This document shows positions 38,295 through 45,868 of a stretch of DNA of 64,000 nt, one piece after another. Both the position numbers and the translations under genes were made by a program. The stretch is from Vibrio tetraodonis (lineage in GTDB: Bacteria > Pseudomonadota > Gammaproteobacteria > Enterobacterales > Vibrionaceae). How positions within the stretch are numbered: position 1 is the first letter of the stretch; every line of letters begins with the position of its first letter. The notes beneath the pieces were generated by a model. That model saw nothing but the letters and a program-made list of their open reading frames with translations. It was not told the DNA's origin and made no database searches. Location: positions 62,001 through 126,000 of the forward strand of contig NZ_QLYY01000017.1 in the NCBI RefSeq assembly GCF_003350295.1, in the 5' to 3' direction.

Positions 38295-39630
38295 GTGACA
38301 CACATAGCTCTATGTGTTCACGCTCTCCGTCATCGATTCCTTGAGCTTCGGTAAGTCCAACCGTTTCCTTCAGGGCATTCTTTATGGCACTAGTGGTTTC
38401 TGCAATTATGGAAGCCATTTTGGTGCCTGAATAGCCGAGCAGAGCACCGAATTCAGCTAAATCATAGCTGGTGATAGGGCGTTTGAAGTTACCTTTCGGT
38501 GGATTTTGAAAGTCTTCACTTTCCCAATCTCCAATCGACATTGCAAAATATTGAGGGATACTGGCGGCACGCCCCTCATCAGCAGACAATTTGCCGCTTC
38601 GTGAGTTACGTTTTGCTCCCTCTTGAGCGATAGCTTCTATGTTGACTAAATCATAAAAAGGGGTCAGTTCAAGGCCTTTAGGGGTGACGAAGAAGCTAAT
38701 ATTTTTACCATGAGCATCGTAGTTTAGTGTTGCTAAATTAAAGAGCATCCATTGGGTAAGCTTTAGGTTGGTGATTACCGTGTCTATGGTTTTGACGCTC
38801 AGTAGGCGTGGGAAGGAAACGCCATCACGCATATATACACCATCGCCTTCATCCCCATTCTGACGCTCGTATTTGTAACCTGGAGGTAAGTCAGTCGCCT
38901 GACAGCCATCAATCACATGTTTTCGTTGAACGACATCACGAGCCTCGATATAGGCACGATCGAACCGCTCTATGATCAGTGTCCTAGTCTTCCCAATACG
39001 GGTTAACTCAACATTAGCGACGTCCAAACCTGCTAGCTTAGCTAATGTCATGCAAAAGAACTCATTCACAGCAATACACGGTGCTTTACCGCTTTCAAAC
39101 TTCAGAATGTAGTTCGAACTTAGTTTTCCTTCACCAAATCCCCATTCATCACCGCGCTTAAGTAAGTTTAACTTGTTTTGCACACCGGCAACCGAAAGGC
39201 GAACCTTACCGTCCCAATACACTAATGGCGATAGATTTCGCTCTAGTCGTTCTATGAGCTCATCATCAGGGACAGCTCTAAAGCTGGTTTCCTCAGGTTC
39301 TGAGTTTGAAACTCGAAAAGATAATGCGCCAGATGTTTCCGCACCAAGCTTACGAATCAGCCCGAACGTGTTGCTTTTGGAGATAGTGGTGTTTTGTATC
39401 ATCTCCTCAAAGGCTTCTCCTTCAGGAAGGAGATTTCTGAGATAGTTCTCGATACTACGTGGCGAAGCCTGATCATCGAAAAGGATGCGGGGCGAAATCG
39501 GGAAACCAGTGTGTTTCCATTCTTCTTCATAGATGAATGAGAACTCTGTTTCTGTTCCGACGGGGAGAGTCAAACGACCAATTTTGGTATTCGTACCGAT
39601 AAACACGTCTAACTGTTGTAACTTACTCAT
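38224..39630 (-). CDS. hipA: HipA-family serine/threonine kinase toxin
   Basis: 468-residue kinase-fold protein with an N-terminal HipA_N domain (about 1-110) and a HipA C-terminal kinase domain. The catalytic NYDAHGKN loop and the metal-binding TPFYDLVN segment are present. E. coli HipA phosphorylates glutamyl-tRNA synthetase and causes persistence. ATG 39630 overlaps the hipB stop by 8 bases and has a GAGG binding site, so it is preferred to the ORF start at 39645. The gene order antitoxin then toxin is the standard one. Confidence 0.88.
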   Translation of the reverse strand: MSKLQQLDVFIGTNTKIGRLTLPVGTETEFSFIYEEEWKHTGFPISPRILFDDQASPRSIENYLRNLLPEGEAFEEMIQNTTISKSNTFGLIRKLGAETSGALSFRVSNSEPEETSFRAVPDDELIERLERNLSPLVYWDGKVRLSVAGVQNKLNLLKRGDEWGFGEGKLSSNYILKFESGKAPCIAVNEFFCMTLAKLAGLDVANVELTRIGKTRTLIIERFDRAYIEARDVVQRKHVIDGCQATDLPPGYKYERQNGDEGDGVYMRDGVSFPRLLSVKTIDTVITNLKLTQWMLFNLATLNYDAHGKNISFFVTPKGLELTPFYDLVNIEAIAQEGAKRNSRSGKLSADEGRAASIPQYFAMSIGDWESEDFQNPPKGNFKRPITSYDLAEFGALLGYSGTKMASIIAETTSAIKNALKETVGLTEAQGIDDGEREHIELCVSLIQTECEYLLAQADSVPEMSELL

Positions 39631-39958
39631 ACCAACCGTCCTCATTGCCTCTCACGCTGTTTTCAGCTTGGGAGGTTATTTGGCTATGTGGACGAACAAA
39701 TAGGTTTAAATCGATAAGGCGTAACGATAGCCCTAAGATGTCCATGAGGACGAGTACATTGGCAAAGGTGACACTGGTATCGCCTTTTTCTACTTTCATG
39801 ACTGTCCTACGAGATAAGTTGGCTTTTGAAGCGAGATCATCAATACGCCAGCCTCTATCGGTGCGTTTTGAGCGAATGGCGCTCCCCAGCGTTTCCATAC
39901 TGAACTCGGTATTCAAATCAGGCATAGGTTGTGCCTTTACCATCTTACCTTTTTTCAT
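39623..39958 (-). CDS. hipB: HipB-family Xre antitoxin
   Basis: 111-residue protein with an HTH_3 DNA-binding domain at about residues 25-85 (GWRIDDLASKANLSRRTVMKVEKG). It should neutralise HipA and repress the hipBA operon. The promoter region to its right (39959-40100) contains CACTA/TAGTG inverted repeats that could be operators. Confidence 0.85.
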   Translation of the reverse strand: MKKGKMVKAQPMPDLNTEFSMETLGSAIRSKRTDRGWRIDDLASKANLSRRTVMKVEKGDTSVTFANVLVLMDILGLSLRLIDLNLFVRPHSQITSQAENSVRGNEDGWYE

Positions 39959-40083
39959 AAGTGCCTTTTAATGTACTTTTGTCACTATTGGGTTCGTCCT
40001 GCTATATAAGTTCACTATAACTCACTTTTGTAGTGGTTGTATAAGAAATTATCTATAAGTGCAATTTAAGTTACTTATGGTAG

Positions 40084-40140
40084 GTTTGCCAGTTGCATGT
40101 TCGTTCCAATTAGTGGCAATCTGTTTTTGCTAAACTAGAG
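40084..40140. repeat. imperfect intergenic repeat, copy A
   Basis: A stretch of about 57 bases that resembles copy B at 41291-41350. The 16-base core TTCCAATTAGTGGCAA (40104-40119) is identical in both, and AGTTGC and an ACTAGA motif also recur in order. TTGCCA and TGGCAA form short inverted ends around the core. It lies just upstream of the AbrB/ParS-type antitoxin gene. Confidence 0.55.
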
Positions 40141-40190
40141 TAAGCGTGTCATAAAATCACCATGTGAATAGAATAAGGTTCTAAGCAGCA

Positions 40191-40565
40191 ATGAAAGTTA
40201 AAATTGAGAAGACCTGTGATGGTGAAGCTTTCTTCAACATTCCAGAAATACTGCAAGAAGAATTGCAATGGGAAGAAGGCGATCAAATCGAATGGCTCGA
40301 CAATAAAGATGGCTCATGGACTTTACGCAAAGTTGAACTTGAGGATGATACCCAGTCGAAGTCTATAGAGTACATTCTTTCACAACACCCTACTTTAAAA
40401 GAGCAAATGGAGGATGTATTTGAGGGCTATGATTTGAGAGCAGAATGGTTAACTTCCGCAATTCCAGCGCTATCTGGTCTAACTCCGCTAGAAGTTGTGC
40501 TTAAAGGCGATTTAAAACGCGTTTTAGATGCATTAAATCGTATCAAGTATGGTGATTTTTCTTGA
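40191..40565 (+). CDS. orphan antitoxin: AbrB-like N-terminus with ParS/MbcA-type C-terminus
   Basis: 124-residue protein. The first 50 residues look like a SpoVT/AbrB swapped-hairpin DNA-binding domain (FFNIPEILQEEL and GDQIEWLDNKDGSW). The last 35 (LSGLTPLEVVLKGDLKRVLDALNRIKYG) resemble the DUF2384 toxin-binding domain of Xre/MbcA/ParS antitoxins. Such proteins normally pair with a RES-domain toxin, but none follows within 225 bases. It could be a solitary regulator or protect against a toxin elsewhere. Confidence 0.6.
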   Translation: MKVKIEKTCDGEAFFNIPEILQEELQWEEGDQIEWLDNKDGSWTLRKVELEDDTQSKSIEYILSQHPTLKEQMEDVFEGYDLRAEWLTSAIPALSGLTPLEVVLKGDLKRVLDALNRIKYGDFS

Positions 40566-40790
40566 GATGTTTTTATCTCAAAAGATCAGGTTGATATGTT
40601 GATCCATTGGCCATCTCTTTCCGGATGAAGCCTACTTTGTAAGGCAGAGATACGCTATATGGGCTGGAACTAACACGCTTGTACCCAATCATAGTGTGTC
40701 TAAGAGCCTATGTCGCAGAACCAAACGGACCAACTTTCCCTGCTATGTCAGAAAAGTGGCTTTGTGACAAGACCATTGGTAGGTTTCCAG

Positions 40791-41216
40791 TTAAGCCGTA
40801 TATCCGTACGTCAACTTATTGATCTCTTCTGTCACCAGAATGATACCGGTTTTTGTGTCACAGAGTGAAAGTGGTGTTTCGTTTTCAAACACCAAACTGG
40901 GTTTATTTAACCAGCGTAATGTCGCATCACGATCACCAAAATACTCATCTGCTTCTTTGACCATATCTGCAAGCATAAGAGCATGTTCACTGGCAGTTGG
41001 GCTTAGCGTTGCGTTCGGCTTTTTCATTTTTTGCTGGAGAGTACGTAGATTAACGCCAATAATTTTCGCGTAATCTGTCTTAGTCAGACCAAGAGTTAAC
41101 ATTCCTCTATCCAGCATTTCAACAGGAAGCCCTTGACGAATAATTTTTAGGCTATCGATTACGCTCTGAGCTTTACGCTTATCACCTCCAAGCATTTCAT
41201 AAGCTGCACTGAACAT
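40791..41216 (-). CDS. orphan antitoxin Xre/MbcA/ParS family (DUF2384)
   Basis: 141-residue protein with an N-terminal Xre-like HTH (about 25-80, LTKTDYAKIIGVNLRTLQQKM) and a C-terminal DUF2384-like domain (FGDRDATLRWLNKPSLVFENETPLSL). RES-Xre systems place the antitoxin next to a RES toxin that depletes NAD; no such gene lies downstream (left). Copy B of the intergenic repeat lies just before its start. Confidence 0.7.
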   Translation of the reverse strand: MFSAAYEMLGGDKRKAQSVIDSLKIIRQGLPVEMLDRGMLTLGLTKTDYAKIIGVNLRTLQQKMKKPNATLSPTASEHALMLADMVKEADEYFGDRDATLRWLNKPSLVFENETPLSLCDTKTGIILVTEEINKLTYGYTA

Positions 41217-41710
41217 TAAAGTACCTCCGAATCTAACTACACTTACACAATAGGTGTAATTAGATTATTTTAACACGGAAATGTGTCGAGGCTTGCTAGT
41301 TGCCTACATACTCTTTCCAATTAGTGGCAAGCTTGCTTTGCCACACTAGAACTAACCCAAATATCGTATTGCTGTATATGTTATAAACGAAAAATGGTTC
41401 ATGAAAAACACCGAACAGTTACAACTGATGAATTGATAGAGTTGTTAGCTAGTACGAACTAGCGCGTCGGCACAACACATGAGAGGACTAAGATTTTGTT
41501 TCTAAGTATAATATTCGCATTGAGTGTAGTTAGCCGAGGAGAGAGTGGATTCCATACATCATTTAAGAAGCATGGTTTGCTTGATAAGTTTTGGTAATAG
41601 TTTTAGGCCCTAACTAGAATTTGCTAGACTTAGGTAAAGAGCACATCATGGTGGCCGAATGAACTACTTTGCAGAGGACCCCTTCTAGGTAATGTAAACC
41701 TGGAGGGTAA
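41217..41710. other. intergenic stretch without a clear gene
   Basis: It contains copy B of the repeat at its left, and then short open frames of about 20 codons only (for example one from about 41396 to 41461). I see no RNA gene. The right end should hold the promoter of the gene at 41711, whose binding site is CCTGGAGGG. Confidence 0.5.
41291..41350. repeat. imperfect intergenic repeat, copy B
   Basis: Partner of copy A at 40084-40140, in the same orientation, with the identical core TTCCAATTAGTGGCAA at 41315-41330. It lies about 75 bases from the start of the divergently read DUF2384 gene. Confidence 0.55.
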
Positions 41711-41998
41711 ATGAAAAAACTAAAGCAACAGTACCGAAGTCATGTCAAAGCGCAAGGGGCTTATCTATGGGATGTGTATCCTAACGTACGTAGTGGAACT
41801 CACAAGCATTTTTCAACCAAGCAGGAGAAGAGCTACTTTTTCCTACACAAAGTTGAGTGTCGTGGATATCCAATCAAACTGCGAGCAGCTAGAGGGAAAG
41901 CACTAGCTGACCCGTGGGATGATTATCCTGCGTACGTATACGACGTTGCGAAGTGCTGGAAGCATAATTCGAGAAGACGCCACCAGTACTACAAATAA
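41711..41998 (+). CDS. small basic protein of unknown function
   Basis: 95-residue basic protein rich in Tyr, His, Lys and Arg, without a recognised domain. It has a strong GGAGGG ribosome binding site and is followed by a clear terminator, so it is very likely a real one-gene unit. It lies between the orphan antitoxin and qnr genes. Confidence 0.6.
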   Translation: MKKLKQQYRSHVKAQGAYLWDVYPNVRSGTHKHFSTKQEKSYFFLHKVECRGYPIKLRAARGKALADPWDDYPAYVYDVAKCWKHNSRRRHQYYK

Positions 41999-42006
41999 AC
42001 ACAATT

Positions 42007-42035
42007 AAGCCTCGCTATTGCGGGGCTTCTTTATT
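42007..42035 (+). terminator. terminator after the 95-residue gene
   Basis: An AAGCCTCGC / GCGGGGCTT hairpin with loop TATT (one G-T pair) is followed by TCTTTATT. It begins eight bases after the stop codon at 41998. Confidence 0.75.
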
Positions 42036-42387
42036 GTCCGTCAGCTTATTCACTTTGAAGCTATTAGCAAGATTTTGCCCCATTCCTTCTTAGAACTTGT
42101 ATCAACTTCAATTTGCGGGCTTCCGCTTAAGGTTACTTTACCTAATGACGGACATTATAGCTAAACCAGATGAAGGCCCCTTCTCTCTGTGGCAGTTTAA
42201 GCGGATAACTTTTTTCAATGATGCCACATACTTTGACCGTTAACATGAAGGCTTGTCGTACTGTTTTGGCCCCTTTAAATGGGTAAATGACGGGTTTTAA
42301 GGTGTTTATTTTTAGTGTTTTTAATTTGGTGCTGTGGAGTGGTTTTGATGGTAGTGTTGCGTTCAGTTCATCATTGGAGTAAGCAAC

Positions 42388-43044
42388 ATGGAAACCTACC
42401 ATCACACATATCGACACCACAGTTTTTCACATCGAGATCTAAGTGAAATTACCTTCACTGCTTGCACCTTTATACGATGCGACTTTCGACGTGCCAACTT
42501 GCGTGATGCGACATTTATTAGCTGCAAGTTCATTGAGCAGGGGGATATCGAAGGTTGCCATTTTGATGTCGCGGATCTTCGCGATGCAAGTTTCCAACAA
42601 TGTCAACTTGCGATGGCAAATTTTAATCACGCCAATTGCTACGGTATTGAACTGCGAGAGTGCGATTTAAAAGGTGCCAACTTTTCCCGAACAAACTTTG
42701 CCAATCAAGTGAGTAATCGTATGTACTTTTGCTCAGCCTTTATTACTGGGTGTAACCTCTCCTATGCAAATATGGAACAGGTCTGCTTAGAAAAATGTGA
42801 GCTGTATGAAAATCGTTGGATAGGGACTCACCTCACGGGCGCATCATTAAAAGAGTCGGATTTAAGTCGAGGTGTTTTTTCCGAAGATGTCTGGGGACAA
42901 TTTAGCCTTCAGGGTGCCAATTTATGTCACGCCGAACTAGATGGTTTAGATCCTCGTAAAGTCGATACATCAGGTATCAAAATTGCCAGCTGGCAGCAAG
43001 GACAGCTTCTTGAAGCGCTGGGTATTGTTGTTTTTCCTGACTAG
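42388..43044 (+). CDS. qnrS: QnrS-like pentapeptide repeat protein (quinolone resistance type)
   Basis: 218-residue right-handed beta-helix protein made of pentapeptide repeats (A/C-D/N-L/F-x-x) such as TACTFIRCDFRRANLRDATF. Length and sequence are very close to QnrS from memory, including the NRMYFCSAFITGCNLSYANM loop region and the ALGIVV end. Qnr proteins bind and protect DNA gyrase and topoisomerase IV from quinolones. Chromosomal relatives in Vibrio splendidus-type species are thought to be the source of plasmid qnrS. Here it lies in the island, next to a peptide-modification cluster. Percent identity was not computed. Confidence 0.88.
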   Translation: METYHHTYRHHSFSHRDLSEITFTACTFIRCDFRRANLRDATFISCKFIEQGDIEGCHFDVADLRDASFQQCQLAMANFNHANCYGIELRECDLKGANFSRTNFANQVSNRMYFCSAFITGCNLSYANMEQVCLEKCELYENRWIGTHLTGASLKESDLSRGVFSEDVWGQFSLQGANLCHAELDGLDPRKVDTSGIKIASWQQGQLLEALGIVVFPD

Positions 43045-43350
43045 AGACTTGCTGGCGGGGTCAAAGTTACTAATACACTACACCTCGCTGTACGAAGGGC
43101 ATAGTGCCGTCCAAGCATATATTCTTGTATATACGTTAGAAATAGTGATTTTTCATTAAACTTTAGCTGGTTATGCATATATGAGTTACGGTTTGACACA
43201 TCGTTCAATACAGTTAGAAATGATAGTTTTGTCCCATTTTTAAATCTTGTTGAATATAAAAGTGTTGCATATCTATTAATTGAACGTTAGTTTTTTTTTG
43301 CCCTGCTTGTGGTGGGGTATATAAAGCATTGTAAAAAAAGGAATTTACTA
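43045..43350. promoter_or_regulatory. region upstream of the precursor-peptide operon
   Basis: These 306 bases are AT-rich and hold no gene. TTGACA at about 43193 is the best -35-like element; no convincing -10 sits at the exact spacing. The precursor start has an AAAAGGAATTT binding site, 8 bases before ATG 43351. Confidence 0.45.
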
Positions 43351-43533
43351 ATGGAAAAAGTACAGAGCAATCTTCAAGAGTTCTTCAGTGTTGAAAATCG
43401 TTCAATGATGGGCGGCTGGACTATTGATCGTGATGATTCAAGTGAAACGAACGTAGCTGAGTTCTTTTCGGAGGAAAACCGCTCAATGATGGGCGGTTGG
43501 ACAATCGATCGTGATGAAGATAATCAAAAGTAA
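43351..43533 (+). CDS. candidate RiPP precursor peptide with two repeats
   Basis: 60-residue acidic peptide. Residues 10-28 and 37-55 are two copies of EFF-S-V/E-ENRSMMGGWTIDRD and differ at one residue only (V14 versus E41). At the DNA level the 57-base copies differ in 8 codons, seven of them silent, so the peptide sequence is under selection. The spacing of 81 bases, a strong binding site, and the following HExxH enzyme and exporter genes fit a multi-core precursor. I do not know its product. There is no GG cleavage motif before the repeats, although each repeat contains GGW. Confidence 0.75.
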   Translation: MEKVQSNLQEFFSVENRSMMGGWTIDRDDSSETNVAEFFSEENRSMMGGWTIDRDEDNQK

Positions 43534-43542
43534 CAATAACCA

Positions 43543-43567
43543 GAGAGGGGGGGGGCTTCCCCCTCTC
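43543..43567 (+). promoter_or_regulatory. intercistronic hairpin between precursor and enzyme genes
   Basis: A perfect 9-bp stem GAGAGGGGG / CCCCCTCTC with a 7-base loop sits 10 bases after the precursor stop. There is no T-run, so it is more likely a partial terminator or an mRNA-stability element that keeps precursor mRNA above enzyme mRNA, as in many bacteriocin operons. It includes a run of nine G residues. Confidence 0.7.
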
Positions 43568-43584
43568 AAATAAGGAGAATAAAA

Positions 43585-44418
43585 ATGGATTTTTTAAGCT
43601 TATCACACCTTCGAGACAACATTGCGAAGTTTTCTCAGGCAGTACTAAAACGCGAGTACGAGCCGCCTTTACCTCTAAAAGATTCATACGCCAAGTCTAT
43701 TCAAACAATACGAGGTATTGAATGTACTCCCGAAATATCAATTCAATTTCACACTTCAGACATAGCTAAAGAAGCTATTTCGCAAGGCGTATTTTCAGAA
43801 TCAGCAAACATTAACGATATAGAATCGATTCAATCTGACTCTTACAAAGAGCATTGTAGACAACTATACGAAGATGCGATGGAACTAATTTCTAAACACT
43901 CAACCGATCTTCGTGAGCTTGTTGATACTGTCGTAACTGATGTCGTTTTTGTTTACTCGCCAAGGGTTGGTGGTGGTTCAGGTTCTCATTTACCTGGAGT
44001 CATCTGTATCAGTATTGATGACAACTGGACTTCACTAGATGTGGCAAATACGCTTATTCACGAGTCAACGCACCTAAGTACGTTCATTTGCGATATGGTG
44101 AACAAGATGTTTTCTAAACCAGCGTCTGAGCTTGACAAAGAAGAGTATAGGGTATTATCCGCTGTGAGAGTTGGTGATTTGAGACCCCTTGATAAAGCTA
44201 TTCATTCAGCATTTGTGACAGTCCCACTTTTGTACTTTGAGCAACTTATCGGTAAAGATGAAATGATGAACGAGTTTTCTAAGTCATTAGATGACTGTGT
44301 GCAAGGAACACTTGAGAAGATAGACCTTTTAACTCCATATGGAAAAGAGCTTGTATTTAGCTTAGCCGCTTTCAATAAAAATAGAGATTTCTCTCTTGTT
44401 GAAGAATCATTTACTTAA
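43585..44418 (+). CDS. HExxH-type peptide-modifying enzyme (alpha-ketoglutarate beta-hydroxylase-like)
   Basis: 277-residue protein with HESTH at H159-H163. The context around it (LPGVICISIDD, then NTLIHESTHLS, then the RVGDLRPLDKAIHSAF segment with R200 and H207) matches the family annotated as aKG-HExxH-type peptide beta-hydroxylase, a group of iron enzymes in RiPP clusters. A zinc peptidase is the alternative, but the downstream RP...LH pattern is that of the hydroxylase group. An AAGGAG binding site precedes ATG 43585. It follows the precursor and precedes the exporter, so it probably modifies the repeats, perhaps their Asp residues. Confidence 0.72.
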   Translation: MDFLSLSHLRDNIAKFSQAVLKREYEPPLPLKDSYAKSIQTIRGIECTPEISIQFHTSDIAKEAISQGVFSESANINDIESIQSDSYKEHCRQLYEDAMELISKHSTDLRELVDTVVTDVVFVYSPRVGGGSGSHLPGVICISIDDNWTSLDVANTLIHESTHLSTFICDMVNKMFSKPASELDKEEYRVLSAVRVGDLRPLDKAIHSAFVTVPLLYFEQLIGKDEMMNEFSKSLDDCVQGTLEKIDLLTPYGKELVFSLAAFNKNRDFSLVEESFT

Positions 44419-44433
44419 TCGAGGCTAATTCTG

Positions 44434-45657
44434 ATGCTTAACTCTAAGATTGTTCAAAAAGTCGGAGTAGATAGTAGTTCAGACCTTTCTATATTAGCCT
44501 TCCTTATATCAATATTCTTGGGGATATTAGCAGAGTCATTTGTCATTTTCTCAATCCCATTAATTGTCTTAGAGTTAACTTCAAGCCCTTCATATGCTGG
44601 TCTCGCGTTTATGCTTGAGTGGGTGCCTGCAATTATTATGTATCCTATTGCTGGAGCTATTGCAGACAAACTCGGCCCTAAAGGCGCACTCGCTCTCTCT
44701 TCTTTGACTAGATTTTTGATAATTACGATTGCAATCTTTTGCATATATAAAGTGGAAGAAAAAACACTATTTATAGTTCTGACATGTGCTTTTGCTTTAT
44801 CTTTCCTCCTACCATTTAGCAGAGTTGGGGCAGAAAAGAATGTAGCACTCTTAAAGGAAAATAAGAATATATCAATAATACATTCCTATGTTCAATCGAG
44901 TGAATTATTGGCATGGACGTTAGGGCCTGCATTAGCTGCCTTTTCATCTGAATACCTTGATCTAATTCAATTGCTGTCCATAAGTGGCATTGTATTTTTG
45001 TTTTCATTTTTGTCAATTATGCTTTATCGTGTTCAGCCAAATTTTCAATCAGAGACTAATGATAGTAATTTTTTCTTTGGTATTACTTATATCTTTGAAC
45101 GGAAGCCTCTCTTCTATCTTGCTGCATTAAATAGCCTAATAAATTTCATGTTTGCAGTTGTTATATCTTCACACGCTGCAATTATCACAGGAGTGTTTGA
45201 GTTAAGTGAAAAATATTATGGAATATTAAACTTTATTGGAGGTATGTTTGGTTTTGTAAATTTACTTTTAGTTCCAATACTAGTCAAACGTATGTCAATG
45301 TTTTCATTTTCTGTAGTGGGTTTGTTATTGTTAGGTTTTGGATTTGTTGTACTTTCGCTATCTACTGGCTATGTTATCTATGTAGTTGGCTTTTCGATGT
45401 CTATGATGGGGATTTCTCTTTTTAATATTTTTAACAGAACACTTAGGACTAGCATTATAGAACAGCAGTATATAGGCAAGGTTATGGGCGTATTCTACTT
45501 GATTAATATAATTATGCTGCCTTTGGGTGGAGGGGTAATTTATATTTTTGCCGACTTGATTGGAAATCAACCTATTATTATTCTTTCTAGCGTAACTTTA
45601 ATACCAGTATGTTTTTTCTTATCATTTAAGGCCAATAAAGGATTCGCACTTAAGTAG
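44434..45657 (+). CDS. MFS transporter, candidate peptide exporter
   Basis: 407-residue membrane protein with about 12 hydrophobic segments and the A/DRxGxK-like loop (AGAIADKLGPKGAL) of major facilitator transporters between TM2 and TM3. It starts 16 bases after the HExxH gene, so it is in the same operon and probably exports the modified peptide or its product. Close relatives include drug-efflux and macrolide-type MFS proteins. Confidence 0.75.
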   Translation: MLNSKIVQKVGVDSSSDLSILAFLISIFLGILAESFVIFSIPLIVLELTSSPSYAGLAFMLEWVPAIIMYPIAGAIADKLGPKGALALSSLTRFLIITIAIFCIYKVEEKTLFIVLTCAFALSFLLPFSRVGAEKNVALLKENKNISIIHSYVQSSELLAWTLGPALAAFSSEYLDLIQLLSISGIVFLFSFLSIMLYRVQPNFQSETNDSNFFFGITYIFERKPLFYLAALNSLINFMFAVVISSHAAIITGVFELSEKYYGILNFIGGMFGFVNLLLVPILVKRMSMFSFSVVGLLLLGFGFVVLSLSTGYVIYVVGFSMSMMGISLFNIFNRTLRTSIIEQQYIGKVMGVFYLINIIMLPLGGGVIYIFADLIGNQPIIILSSVTLIPVCFFLSFKANKGFALK

Positions 45658-45704
45658 CTTGGTATTTTATAAAAAACTATGGAAAGTAGGCAAAAGATAG
45701 ATTA

Positions 45705-45860
45705 ATGTAAAAAGACGAATATTACAGTAAAGTAGACTTTTCAAACAAAGTGTTAGTGGGCTTGTTTTTATTAACTGTACATTTGTTCTCTGTAGCTTCA
45801 AGCGAGTGAATCTTAAAGAATGTCAATTTATAAACTGCACTTTCTTAGAAAAAGTAAGGT
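45705..45860 (+). pseudogene. decayed N-terminal fragment of a second pentapeptide-repeat protein
   Basis: From ATG 45705 (stop at codon 2) the frame reads KDEYYSKVDFSNKV, and after a +1 shift near 45755 it continues GLVFINCTFVLCSF and then NLKECQFINCTFLEKVRL up to the IS end. These are clear pentapeptide repeats. The fragment is broken by a stop, a frameshift and the IS3 element. It lies just downstream of the exporter gene and probably encoded a Qnr/McbG-type protein. Its remaining part is not present right of the IS. Confidence 0.6.
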
Positions 45861-45868
45861 TGTACTGG

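Noticed and set aside
42142-42420. 92-codon minus-strand open frame upstream of qnrS
   Set aside because: It overlaps the start of qnrS, has no good ribosome binding site and no recognisable domain; best read as promoter-region shadow.
40084-43044. Gene-cassette array of an integron (small genes with promoters, qnr, repeats)
   Set aside because: No attC-like palindromes of the expected form and no IntI integrase; orientations are mixed.
43309-43350. Longer start for the repeat peptide (74 residues)
   Set aside because: The upstream start lacks a binding site; AAAAGGAATTT fits ATG 43351.
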